Source: Pseudomonadota bacterium (GTDB taxonomy: Bacteria > Pseudomonadota > Alphaproteobacteria > Acetobacterales > Acetobacteraceae). Taken from it: a stretch of DNA of 6,260 bases. Location of the stretch: NCBI GenBank assembly GCA_021845555.1, contig JAJZVS010000234.1, positions 1-6,260 on the forward strand, given 5' to 3'. How positions within the stretch are numbered: position 1 is the stretch's first letter; each line of letters begins with the position of its first letter. Under the pieces are notes generated by a model. That model had not been told where the DNA came from and ran no database searches. It was given only the letters and a program-made list of their open reading frames with translations. A program made the translations under genes and the position numbers. Positions 1 to 6,035 of the stretch are shown here, in pieces.

Positions 1-16
1 TGAAAGTCGATACTAG

Positions 17-175
17 CCCGTATTTCTCACAGTCTGCGCGGGCGCTGGCTCGGTCTTTGCCGCGTCAGGGGCTTTGCGCTCCTTGCCAATACGCCCTGTA
101 TTGGGCGCGTCGCGCAAAACCCCTGACACGACAAATCCCATCGCCATCGCTCCGCGATCCTGTGAGAAATCCGGG
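17..175. mobile_element. MITE-like palindromic element with 16-bp terminal inverted repeats
   Basis: The left end CCCGTATTTCTCACAG (17-32) is the inverted complement of the right end CTGTGAGAAATCCGGG (160-175) at 15 of 16 positions. The element is flanked by CTAG (13-16) and TTAG (176-179), either an imperfect 4-bp target duplication or, because CTAG is palindromic, an extension of the inverted repeats to 20 bp with 18 matches. Both flanks fit the YTAR target preferred by IS5-type elements, but ends of this kind could also belong to another family such as IS1380; I do not assign one. No transposase fits in 159 bp, so it would have to be mobilised in trans. Removing the element plus one 4-bp flank rejoins the Rhs-like frame as YDATGDLVSTF on the minus strand, which supports a real insertion. 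The interior is also palindromic (see the separate repeat entry). Confidence 0.5.
61..130. repeat. Nested inverted repeats inside the MITE-like element
   Basis: TCAGGGGCTTTGCGC (65-79) pairs with GCGCAAAACCCCTGA (112-126) with one mismatch, and pairing continues partly outward to 61 and 130. Inside it, CCAATAC (86-92) and GTATTGG (98-104) form a perfect 7-bp stem closing a 5-base loop (GCCCT). Together with the outer terminal repeats, a transcript of either strand could fold into one long hairpin. The fold is seen by eye, not computed. Confidence 0.5.
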
Positions 176-555
176 TTAGGTCGCCGGTCGCATCGTAGGT
201 GAACGCCGCCCCGCCGGCGATGCCGGGGAGTTGGTTGGACGCGTTGACCGCGGCGGGCACCACCACGGCCGAGCGCGCGGTCGCCGGTGCGCGGCGTTGT
301 AACCATTACGTGTCGTCCTGACAGACGCGCAACCCGCCCACTCGGCGCGGGATATGGTTATCTGGATCAGATCGGTCCGGTTGCGAGCATACGGGAAGCT
401 GGTCCCTCCCCGTTCTCGCCCGACGACCGGGCGGCCGGACGGCCCAGCCCGTCGAACTCGTTCGTGATGAGGTGCTGGAACGCGACGCACAAACGGGGTT
501 GGTCGGCCGGTGGCGCGTGCTCAAGCGGCGCGGGTGGACAAGACGTATCCTCGCC

Positions 556-1740
556 TCAGCCGTCGAGCGTCGCCTCGGTATGGCGCGCGATCATGGCTTC
601 CTCGTCGGTCGGGATCACATGCACCGCGACGCGGCTCGCCGCGGTGCTGATCCGCCCTGCCCCGCGCGCGTTCGCCGCCGGGTCGAGTTCGACGCCCAGC
701 CAACCCAGCCGCGCGCACACCGCCGCCCGCACCGGAGGCGCGTGCGCGCCGATACCGGCGGTGAACACGAACCCGTCCAGCCCGCCGAGCGTGCCCGCCA
801 GCGCCGCGGTTTCGCGCGCGATCCGATAGGCGAACAGCGCCACCGCCTCCGCCGCGTGCGGATCGTCGCTGGCCAGCAGCGTGCGCATGTCGTTGGACAG
901 GCCCGAGACGCCGAGCAGGCCGGAGCGATGATACAGCAGGTCCTCCACCGCCTGGACCGTCATGCCGCGCTGTTGTTGCAGATAGAGCAGCACGCCGGGA
1001 TCGATCGCCCCGCAGCGCGTGCCCATCATCAGCCCCTCCAGCGCGGTGAAGCCCATCGTGGTATCGACGCTGCGCCCGTCCGCCATGGCGCACAGGCTGG
1101 CGCCGTTGCCGAGATGCGCCGCCACCACGCGCCCGGCGGCCAGCGCCGGCAGGCGCGCGCGCAGGGCCCCGGCGATGAACTCGTACGACAGGCCATGGAA
1201 ACCGTAGCGGCGAACGCCCTGATCGTGCAGCGCGCGCGGCAGCGCGAAGCGGGTGGCGAGCGGGGCCATCGTGTGATGGAAGCCGGTGTCGAAACAGGCC
1301 ACCTGCGGCAGGTCGGGGTGGCTGGCGGCAAGCACGCGCACCGGCGCCAGGTTGTGCGGCTGGTGCAGCGGCGCCAGCGGAACGAGCGTTTCCAGCGCCG
1401 CGAGCACCGCGGGCGTGAGCCGGACGGGACGAAAGAAGTCCTGCCCGCCGTGCACGATGCGATGACCGATCCCGGCCAGCTTGTCGGTCCCCAGGTGATG
1501 CTCGGCGAAATCGAGCAGCCCGCCGAGCAGTTGCTCATGGGTGCGGCCGGCCCCGGCCGGCCAGCTCTGCTCGGCGAGCACCAGGCCCGCCGGGTCGCGG
1601 GCGCGGAAGCGCGGCGCGGTGCCGATGCCGTCCACCTCCCCCTGGCACGCCAGCGCCGGCGCAGCGGGCGGCACCAGCCGGAACAGCGCGAACTTGATGG
1701 AGGAGGAGCCGGCGTTCAGCGCCAGCACCGCGCGTGCCAT
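556..1740 (-). CDS. ackA: Acetate kinase
   Basis: Interconverts acetate + ATP and acetyl phosphate + ADP in the cytoplasm; in the ATP-forming direction it gives fermentative energy. The protein is 394 residues, close to the usual ~400. It starts with the phosphate-binding ALNAGSSSIKF (7-17), then HRIVHGG (93-99, conserved Arg94), FDTGFHH (150-156, catalytic-type Asp151), YGFHGLS (179-185, His182), HLGNGAS (209-215), GFTALEGLMMGTRCG (230-244, Arg242), SGLSNDMR (279-286), FTAGIGAHAP (326-335) and TDEE (378-381) near the C terminus. All hallmark acetate/propionate kinase motifs are present, so it should be active. The ATG at 1738-1740 is the start that gives the canonical N terminus. It lies 8 bases after the stop of the CBS-BON gene without a good Shine-Dalgarno sequence, suggesting translational coupling in one operon. 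No pta or phosphoketolase gene accompanies it here; downstream is only the rhs relic. Propionate kinase activity cannot be excluded from sequence alone. Confidence 0.5.
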   Translation of the reverse strand: MARAVLALNAGSSSIKFALFRLVPPAAPALACQGEVDGIGTAPRFRARDPAGLVLAEQSWPAGAGRTHEQLLGGLLDFAEHHLGTDKLAGIGHRIVHGGQDFFRPVRLTPAVLAALETLVPLAPLHQPHNLAPVRVLAASHPDLPQVACFDTGFHHTMAPLATRFALPRALHDQGVRRYGFHGLSYEFIAGALRARLPALAAGRVVAAHLGNGASLCAMADGRSVDTTMGFTALEGLMMGTRCGAIDPGVLLYLQQQRGMTVQAVEDLLYHRSGLLGVSGLSNDMRTLLASDDPHAAEAVALFAYRIARETAALAGTLGGLDGFVFTAGIGAHAPPVRAAVCARLGWLGVELDPAANARGAGRISTAASRVAVHVIPTDEEAMIARHTEATLDG

Positions 1741-1748
1741 GACGGGGT

Positions 1749-2498
1749 TCAGCCCGGCGGGGTGCTGGCGGTGATGCTGCCCTCGTCCCGGTCCGCCAGC
1801 GGATCGACCATCACGATTCCGGTGTTCGGTTCGACCACGATCAGCCGGTTGTCCACCGATTTCACCCCCGGCGCGTTCTCCGCGGCGACTCCGATCGCCT
1901 GGCGCTGGCGCTCGTCGAACACCACCCCGTCGATCGCCACCGTGCCCTGATCGACCGAGAGCGTGATCGAGCGCAGCGGCACCCAGGGCTGGCGCTTCAG
2001 TTCGGCGAGCACGGCGGCGCGGATGGTCGCGTCGTCGCCGACCGCAGCCGCGGCCTCCAGCCGCTCGCCCAGCACCTTCACCAGATCGGCGCGGCTGACG
2101 ATGCCCACCACCGCGCCCGCGCGCAGCACCGGCAGGCGGCGGACGCGCTTGGTCCGCATCAGCCTGGCCACTTCGTCGAGCGACGTGGTTTCCTCGACGC
2201 AGATCGCGCCCGGCGTCATCACCTCGGCCACCTTGCGGCCGTGCGAGCGGACATAGCTGTCGGCGAGGCGGCCGGGGGCGAAGATCACCTCGAACCAGCC
2301 GGGGCGCTTGCCTTCGGTGCCGGTTTCGACCCGGCGCAGCAGGTCGCCCTCGGTCAGGATGCCGGCCGGACGGCCTTCCGCATCGACCACCGGCAGACCG
2401 CTGATGCGGTTGTCGATCATCAGCCGCACCGCCTGTTCGAGCGGCGCTTCCTCCCGCACGGCGATGAAGTTGCGGGACATGATGTCGGCGGCGTTCAT
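1749..2498 (-). CDS. CBS-CBS-BON domain protein, first gene of the ackA operon
   Basis: A 249-residue soluble protein with no signal peptide or membrane segment. It has two CBS motifs forming one Bateman module: CBS1 about 7-57 (DIMSRNFIAV ... RISGLPVVDAEGRPAGILTEGDLL) and CBS2 about 93-143 (VMTPGAICVEE ... VRRLPVLRAGAVVGIVSRADLV). A BON domain follows at about 157-223 (ITLSVDQGTVAIDGVV ... GVKSVDNRLIVVE). CBS pairs bind adenine nucleotides such as AMP and ATP; BON domains are thought to bind lipid or partner proteins. Together they suggest a sensor of energy state, but the target is unknown. Being cotranscribed with ackA makes a link to acetyl-phosphate/ATP metabolism plausible, though this is inference. 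The ATG at 2496-2498 is backed by a strong AGGAGG. Further upstream sits a perfect FNR-type box, so oxygen-dependent control is likely. The domain call is secure; the function is not. Confidence 0.5.
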   Translation of the reverse strand: MNAADIMSRNFIAVREEAPLEQAVRLMIDNRISGLPVVDAEGRPAGILTEGDLLRRVETGTEGKRPGWFEVIFAPGRLADSYVRSHGRKVAEVMTPGAICVEETTSLDEVARLMRTKRVRRLPVLRAGAVVGIVSRADLVKVLGERLEAAAAVGDDATIRAAVLAELKRQPWVPLRSITLSVDQGTVAIDGVVFDERQRQAIGVAAENAPGVKSVDNRLIVVEPNTGIVMVDPLADRDEGSITASTPPG

Positions 2499-2503
2499 GC
2501 GAT

Positions 2504-2509
2504 CCTCCT
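2504..2509 (-). promoter_or_regulatory. Shine-Dalgarno sequence of the CBS-BON gene
   Basis: The minus strand reads AGGAGG, five bases before the ATG at 2498. This is a full-strength ribosome binding site and fixes the start of the operon's first gene. Confidence 0.5.
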
Positions 2510-2555
2510 GCCGGTGGCGGCGGCTTTTCTTCCCGCATCCGGCTTAGGCGCGTCA

Positions 2556-2569
2556 TTGATGGAGATCAA
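2556..2569. promoter_or_regulatory. Perfect FNR/FixK/Anr-type binding site
   Basis: TTGATGGAGATCAA is an exact match to TTGAT-N4-ATCAA, the consensus of FNR, Anr and FixK regulators of the CRP/FNR superfamily, which activate genes when oxygen is low. The centre is about 64.5 bases upstream of the CBS-BON start. If the protein acts at the classical -41.5 position, transcription would begin near 2521, leaving a leader of roughly 22 bases that includes the AGGAGG. The -10 region at that spacing (around 2528-2533) is poor, as is common for activated promoters. The centre is about 123 bases from the divergent monooxygenase start, so an effect on that gene is possible but less well placed. The site is seen in sequence; which regulator binds it is inference. 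Confidence 0.5.
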
Positions 2570-2594
2570 CGCCGGGATGGAGATCAACGCCGGG
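2559..2594. repeat. 18-bp perfect tandem duplication in the divergent promoter region
   Basis: ATGGAGATCAACGCCGGG occurs at 2559-2576 and again, identical and directly adjacent, at 2577-2594. The first copy supplies most of the FNR-type box. The second copy repeats the ATCAA half but has GGGAT in place of TTGAT, so it carries only a degraded site. It looks like a recent slippage duplication that shifts the spacing toward the monooxygenase by 18 bp. Confidence 0.5.
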
Positions 2595-2671
2595 AGAGAG
2601 CGCGGCCGGCGCGGTCAGGGAGGTTGACAGCGCGCGCCGGTTGCGGCCCGCTGGCCCGTAACGAGAGACGG

Positions 2672-2677
2672 AAGGAG
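2672..2677 (+). promoter_or_regulatory. Shine-Dalgarno sequence of the Baeyer-Villiger monooxygenase
   Basis: AAGGAG lies 8 bases before the ATG at 2686, supporting that start. A perfect TTGACA (-35-like) is present at 2624-2629, but no acceptable -10 hexamer follows at 16-18 bases, so I do not annotate a promoter. Confidence 0.5.
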
Positions 2678-2685
2678 CGCCAGGG

Positions 2686-4335
2686 ATGTTCGACACCGCC
2701 ACCGAAACCGCCGCCGACGGGCAGGCCGGCACGCAGCGGCATTGCGACGCCATCGTCGTCGGCGCCGGCCTCGGCGGCCTGTATGCGCTGCACCGGCTGC
2801 GCGGTCTCGGCCTGTCGGTGCGCGTGTTCGAGGCGGGATCGGACATCGGCGGCACCTGGTTCTGGAACCGCTACCCCGGCGCCCGCTGCGACGTGGAGAG
2901 CATGGAGTATTCCTACTCCTTCTCCAACGATCTCCAGCAGGACTGGAAATGGCCGGAGCGCTACGGCACCCAGCCGGAAATCCTGCGCTACATCAACCAT
3001 GTCGCCGATCGGTTCGATCTACGCCGCGACATCACGCTGAACACCCGCGTGCGGGCGGCGCGGTTCGACCGGGAAGCGGGGCTGTGGACCATCGAGACCG
3101 ATCGCGGGGAGCGGGTTTCGGCGCCGTTCTGCGTGATGGCGAGCGGCAATCTTTCCACCCCGCGGGTGCCGGATTTCAAGGGGTTGGAGAACTTCCGGGG
3201 CAAATGGTACCACACCGGACTGTGGCCGCAGGAGGGGGTGGATTTCACCGGCCAGCGCGTCGCGGTGATCGGCACCGGCTCGTCCGGCGTGCAGATGATC
3301 CCGCTGGTCGCGGCGCAGGCCGACCAGCTCACGGTGTTCCAGCGCACCGCCAATTTCAGCCTGCCGGCGCGCAACGCGCCGCTCGATCCCGCGCGGGAAC
3401 GCGCGCACAAGGAACAGTACGAGGCGCGGCGGCGGGCGGCGCTGGACACGCCGTTCGGCATCGCCGGCCATCCCGCGCCCACCAAGGCGGCCTGGGAGGT
3501 GAGCGAGGAAGAACGCGAGCGCGCCTTCGAGGCCAAATGGGCCGAAGGCGGCAGCATCAGTTTCCTCTATTCCTACACCGACCTGCTGGTGAACAAGGAA
3601 TCGAACGATACCGCCGCCGAGTTCGTGCGCCAGAAGATCCGCGCCATCGTGCGCAATCCGGCGACCGCGGAGCTGCTGGCGCCGAAGGACCACCCGATCG
3701 GCACCAAGCGCCTCTGTCTCGATACCAACTACTACGAGACGTACAACCGCAACAACGTGGCGCTGGTCGATGTCCGCGCCGATCCGATCCAGGAGATCAC
3801 CGCGACGGGGCTGCGCACGCGCGATCGGGAGTACGGTCCGTTCGACGCGATCGCCTTCGCCACCGGGTTCGACGCCATGACCGGCGCGCTGCGCGAGATC
3901 GACATCCGGGTGGCGGACGGCCCGGCGCTGGCCGAGGAGTGGGAGGCCGGGCCGCGCACCAACCTCGGCCTGATGGTGGCGGGATTTCCCAATATGTTCA
4001 TCATCACCGGGCCGGGCAGCCCGTCGGTGAAGACGCAGATGATCCTGGCGATCGAGCAGCACACCGACTGGATCGCCGACTGCCTGAGCCATCTGCGCGC
4101 GAACGGCTACCGGCAGATCGAAGCGGAGCCGGCGGCGCAGGAGGCCTGGGTGCGGCATGTGAACGAGGTGGCCGACAGCACGCTCTATCCGCTCGCGAAT
4201 TCCTGGTACACGGGCGCCAACATCCCCGGCAAGCCGCGGGTGTTCATGCCCTATGTCGGCGGTTTCGCCGGCTACAAGAAGACCTGCGACGCGGTGGCGG
4301 CGAACGGCTACGAAGGGTTCGCGCTGCGCCGCTGA
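2686..4335 (+). CDS. Type I Baeyer-Villiger monooxygenase (FAD/NADPH flavoprotein)
   Basis: Uses NADPH and O2 to insert oxygen next to a carbonyl group, turning ketones into esters or lactones. The protein has 549 residues, like cyclohexanone and phenylacetone monooxygenases (about 540). In order: FAD Rossmann motif GAGLGG (26-31); the BVMO fingerprint GGTWFWNRYPGARCD (55-69), with Asp69 at the place of a conserved active-site Asp; the hallmark FRGKWYHTGLWP (170-181; F170, G172, H176, W180); the NADPH Rossmann motif GTGSSG (196-201); Lys341-Arg342, where Arg342 aligns by eye with the catalytic Arg stabilising the flavin peroxide; and FATGFDA (391-397). No signal peptide or membrane segment is seen; the first 20 residues are a family-variable extension. 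The class is secure, the substrate unknown. It is transcribed alone, divergent from the CBS-ackA operon and convergent with the cytochrome b561 gene. No hydrolase, alcohol dehydrogenase or regulator is next to it to hint at a ketone degradation pathway. Confidence 0.5.
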   Translation: MFDTATETAADGQAGTQRHCDAIVVGAGLGGLYALHRLRGLGLSVRVFEAGSDIGGTWFWNRYPGARCDVESMEYSYSFSNDLQQDWKWPERYGTQPEILRYINHVADRFDLRRDITLNTRVRAARFDREAGLWTIETDRGERVSAPFCVMASGNLSTPRVPDFKGLENFRGKWYHTGLWPQEGVDFTGQRVAVIGTGSSGVQMIPLVAAQADQLTVFQRTANFSLPARNAPLDPARERAHKEQYEARRRAALDTPFGIAGHPAPTKAAWEVSEEERERAFEAKWAEGGSISFLYSYTDLLVNKESNDTAAEFVRQKIRAIVRNPATAELLAPKDHPIGTKRLCLDTNYYETYNRNNVALVDVRADPIQEITATGLRTRDREYGPFDAIAFATGFDAMTGALREIDIRVADGPALAEEWEAGPRTNLGLMVAGFPNMFIITGPGSPSVKTQMILAIEQHTDWIADCLSHLRANGYRQIEAEPAAQEAWVRHVNEVADSTLYPLANSWYTGANIPGKPRVFMPYVGGFAGYKKTCDAVAANGYEGFALRR

Positions 4336-4342
4336 ACGATCG

Positions 4343-4368
4343 CCGGCGGGTTTTCCCCTGCCGGGAAA
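4343..4368. terminator. Possible bidirectional terminator between convergent genes
   Basis: Only 33 bases separate the monooxygenase stop from the cytochrome b561 stop. TTTCCC (4352-4357) pairs with GGGAAA (4363-4368) around a 5-base loop. A competing stem uses CCGGC (4343-4347) with GCCGG (4360-4364), plus GGG with CCC. The hairpin position suits termination of both converging transcripts, but there is no clear T-tract on either strand, so it may be weak or only protect 3' ends. Confidence 0.5.
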
Positions 4369-4929
4369 CTACTTGATCGCGGCGCGTCCGGGGAGCATGC
4401 GGCGCAGCGTGCCGTCGCGCATCACGTAGTGGTGCCCCAGGGCCGCGGCGGCGTGCAGCCCGGCGACGATCAGCACCGCGGTGGCGCCGAGCGAGTGCAG
4501 CGAAAAGATCTGATGCGCCAGCGCCCGGTCGCCGGGGGCGAAGGACGGCAGGCTGAACAGGCCGAACAGGCTCCGCCCCTGCGCCCAGGCGGTCACCAGC
4601 CCGAGTGCCACCGTCCCGGCCACCAGCAGATAGAGCAGCCAGTGCACGGCCTGGGCGGCCAGCGCCAGCAGCCTGGGGCCTTCCACCGGCACGCGGGCGC
4701 CCCGCGTGTGCCGCCAGGCGATCCGCGCCAGCAGGACCAGGCCGAGCAGCACGCCCAGCACGATGTGCAGCGAGGTGTAATCCACCCGCAGCGGCCCCTT
4801 GGGCGCGAAGTCGATCGTCTCGCCGATCGCCCAGAGCACGGCCACCAGAAGCGCGGTCGCCCAATGCAGAGCAATGGTCGGGGTATCGTAGCGTGCCGCC
4901 AAGGCACGCCGCGCGTCGTCAGGGGTCAT
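4369..4929 (-). CDS. Cytochrome b561 family membrane protein
   Basis: A 186-residue, four-helix inner-membrane di-haem b cytochrome of the bacterial CybB type, which passes electrons to or from quinone. Membrane segments are about 19-37, 53-72, 93-115 and 143-165. Candidate haem ligands are His22 (ALHW), His55 (SLHIVLG), His96 (VHWLLY), His145 (SLHSLG) and His159 (GLHAAAALGHHYV), which follow the family pattern, including the HHY near the end of helix 4. Length is typical for the family. The ATG at 4927-4929 lies 12 bases after the mbfA stop. An AAGG (4939-4942) overlaps the last base of that stop codon, so the two genes are almost certainly one operon with coupled translation. The pairing suggests a role in electron transfer linked to iron, but this is inference; a general quinol-superoxide or respiratory role is equally possible. 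Confidence 0.5.
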   Translation of the reverse strand: MTPDDARRALAARYDTPTIALHWATALLVAVLWAIGETIDFAPKGPLRVDYTSLHIVLGVLLGLVLLARIAWRHTRGARVPVEGPRLLALAAQAVHWLLYLLVAGTVALGLVTAWAQGRSLFGLFSLPSFAPGDRALAHQIFSLHSLGATAVLIVAGLHAAAALGHHYVMRDGTLRRMLPGRAAIK

Positions 4930-4941
4930 GCGAAGGAGCCT

Positions 4942-5898
4942 TCAGGAACTGCCGATCAGGATGCCGCAGGCGAACACCAGCGCCCCGCCCACGACCACCT
5001 GGAATGCGGCGGAGATGGGCGGCGTGTCCATGTATTTCCACCGCACCCAGCTGATGATCGCCAGTTCGACGATCACGACCGCGATGGCAAGCACGAGCGC
5101 GGCGTGGAAATCGCCGATCAGGAACGGCAGCGTGTGGCCGATGCCCCCGAGCGTGGTCATCAGCCCGGTGATCGCGCCGCGCACCAGCGGCTGGCCGCGC
5201 CCGGTGAGGCTGCCGTTGTCCGACAGCGCCTCGGAGAAGCCCATCGAGATCCCCGCCCCGATCGAGGCGGCCATCCCCACCAGGAAGGCGTCCCACGGCC
5301 GGCCGGTGGCGAAAGCGGAGGCGAACACCGGCGCCAGGGTGGAGATCGAGCCGTCCATCAGCCCGGCCAGCGCCGGCTGCACCACCCGCAGCAGGAACTG
5401 CCGGCGCGCGGCACGGTCTTCCTCGTCGCGCACGCCTTCGGGCAGGTTTTCCTCGGTCAGCCGCTCGGCGGTCGCCTCGTGATGGGCTTCGGCGTCCGCC
5501 AGGTCGCCGAGCAGGCTCCGGATCGAGGCATCCGAGGTGCGCGCCGCGGCCCGGCGGTAGAAGCGCTGGGTCTCGATCTCCATGCTCTCGGCCAGGTCCC
5601 GCACCGCGTCGAGGCCGAGCGGGCGGATCTGCCAGATCGGCTTGTGGGACAGGAAGCCGCGCACGTCCTGGCGGCGGATCAGCGGGATATGCTCGCCGAA
5701 TTTCTGCCGGTAGAGTTCGATCAGGCGGCGGCGGTGCTCGCTTTCCTCCCCCAGCATCTCGCTGAACACCTTGGCGGAGGCGGGGTAGGTCTCGCGCAGC
5801 CCCTCGGCGATGTCGGCGTAGATGCGGGCGTCTTCCTCCTCGTTGGCGATCGCCAGGGCGAGGACTTCGCGTTCGGAGAGGTCGGAGAAATCGCGCAT
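4942..5898 (-). CDS. mbfA: MbfA-type ferritin-like/VIT1 fusion, iron exporter family
   Basis: An N-terminal cytoplasmic ferritin-like (erythrin/rubrerythrin) domain is fused to a C-terminal VIT1/CCC1-type membrane domain. Rhizobial MbfA proteins of this design export iron from the inner membrane and protect against iron and peroxide stress. The N-terminal part (1 to ~150) opens with LSEREVLALAIANEEEDARI and carries di-iron type ligands: Glu20-22, E52-x-x-H55, Glu107/109 and E137-x-x-H140. The C-terminal part (~165-318) has about five hydrophobic helices and the VIT1 signatures PALAGLMDGSIS (175-186) and MGFSEALSD (219-227). I chose the ATG at 5896-5898 (318 residues), which gives the usual MxxFSxLSERE beginning. 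A GTG at 5917-5919 would add seven residues; neither start has a Shine-Dalgarno sequence. It heads an operon with the cytochrome b561 gene. No iron-control element resembling the rhizobial Irr site is visible upstream. Confidence 0.5.
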   Translation of the reverse strand: MRDFSDLSEREVLALAIANEEEDARIYADIAEGLRETYPASAKVFSEMLGEESEHRRRLIELYRQKFGEHIPLIRRQDVRGFLSHKPIWQIRPLGLDAVRDLAESMEIETQRFYRRAAARTSDASIRSLLGDLADAEAHHEATAERLTEENLPEGVRDEEDRAARRQFLLRVVQPALAGLMDGSISTLAPVFASAFATGRPWDAFLVGMAASIGAGISMGFSEALSDNGSLTGRGQPLVRGAITGLMTTLGGIGHTLPFLIGDFHAALVLAIAVVIVELAIISWVRWKYMDTPPISAAFQVVVGGALVFACGILIGSS

Positions 5899-5904
5899 GG
5901 CTGC

Positions 5905-5933
5905 GTATGTGCGGGCCACGGCGGCGGCGTCAA
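5905..5933 (-). promoter_or_regulatory. Candidate promoter immediately upstream of mbfA (weak)
   Basis: On the minus strand TTGACG (5933-5928) is followed after 17 bases by ACATAC (5910-5905). Transcription would then start at or next to the ATG at 5898, giving a leaderless message. That would explain the lack of a ribosome binding site and would rule out the upstream GTG. The -10 match is poor, so this is tentative. Confidence 0.5.
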
Positions 5934-6035
5934 GCAGCGGCGGCCATCATGCGACTGCCTCGCAGGAGCGACACGTCCGGTCGCGGTTTATCCAGGCTCC
6001 ACCCGGCACAGCAGGCACCCCGGCTTGGCGCACCG

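Larger units (their letters stand above)
1..470 (-). pseudogene. Remnant of an Rhs/YD-repeat protein gene, interrupted by a palindromic insertion
   Basis: Two patches of the minus strand read like Rhs-family YD-repeat protein, but in different frames. The upstream patch contains NEFDGLGRPAARSSGENG (FDGLGRP is encoded at 436-456), which matches the (Y/F)DxLGR core of a YD repeat; its frame ends at a TGA at 367-369. The downstream patch, about 180-266, reads VNASNQLPGIAGGAAFTYD followed by ATGDL, the usual NAxNQ...FTYDxxGNL pattern. It is preceded by an in-frame TAA near 309-311 and cut off at 179 by the inserted element. No start codon or complete domain remains, and sequence beyond position 1 is unseen. 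Intact Rhs proteins are large secreted or surface polymorphic proteins; this piece cannot make one. The stretch 471-555 up to the ackA stop codon shows nothing further that I can assign. The Rhs match rests on motif recognition, so the limits are approximate. Confidence 0.5.

Noticed and set aside
13..306. 97-codon open frame across the palindromic element as a small protein gene
   Set aside because: Most of it is encoded by inverted-repeat sequence of the element and by the rhs relic in a non-Rhs frame, with no domain or ribosome binding site.
472..1950. Long open frame (492 codons) on the plus strand opposite ackA and the CBS-BON gene
   Set aside because: Its product is Arg/Gln/His-rich with no recognisable domain, and it lies antisense to two genes with strong family motifs; it is a product of high GC content.
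556..2556. Apparent 666-codon open frame running through ackA from upstream of the CBS-BON gene
   Set aside because: Only its C-terminal 394 codons are AckA; the upstream part is an out-of-frame reading of the CBS-BON gene, so it is not a fusion protein.
2559..2627. A 22-codon reading frame starting MEINAGMEINAG ahead of the monooxygenase, a possible leader peptide
   Set aside because: There is no convincing ribosome binding site, and the coding appearance comes from the 18-bp tandem duplication being a multiple of three.
2624..2629. TTGACA as a -35 element for the monooxygenase
   Set aside because: No acceptable -10 hexamer lies 16-18 bases downstream in this very GC-rich stretch.
3019..4158. 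379-codon open frame on the minus strand within the monooxygenase
   Set aside because: No domain, Arg/His-rich composition, fully antisense to a gene carrying all BVMO motifs.
5920..6035. Iron-responsive operator (Irr-type or Fur-type) upstream of mbfA
   Set aside because: I found no TTTAGAA...TTCTAAA-like or Fur-like AT-rich palindrome in this GC-rich interval.
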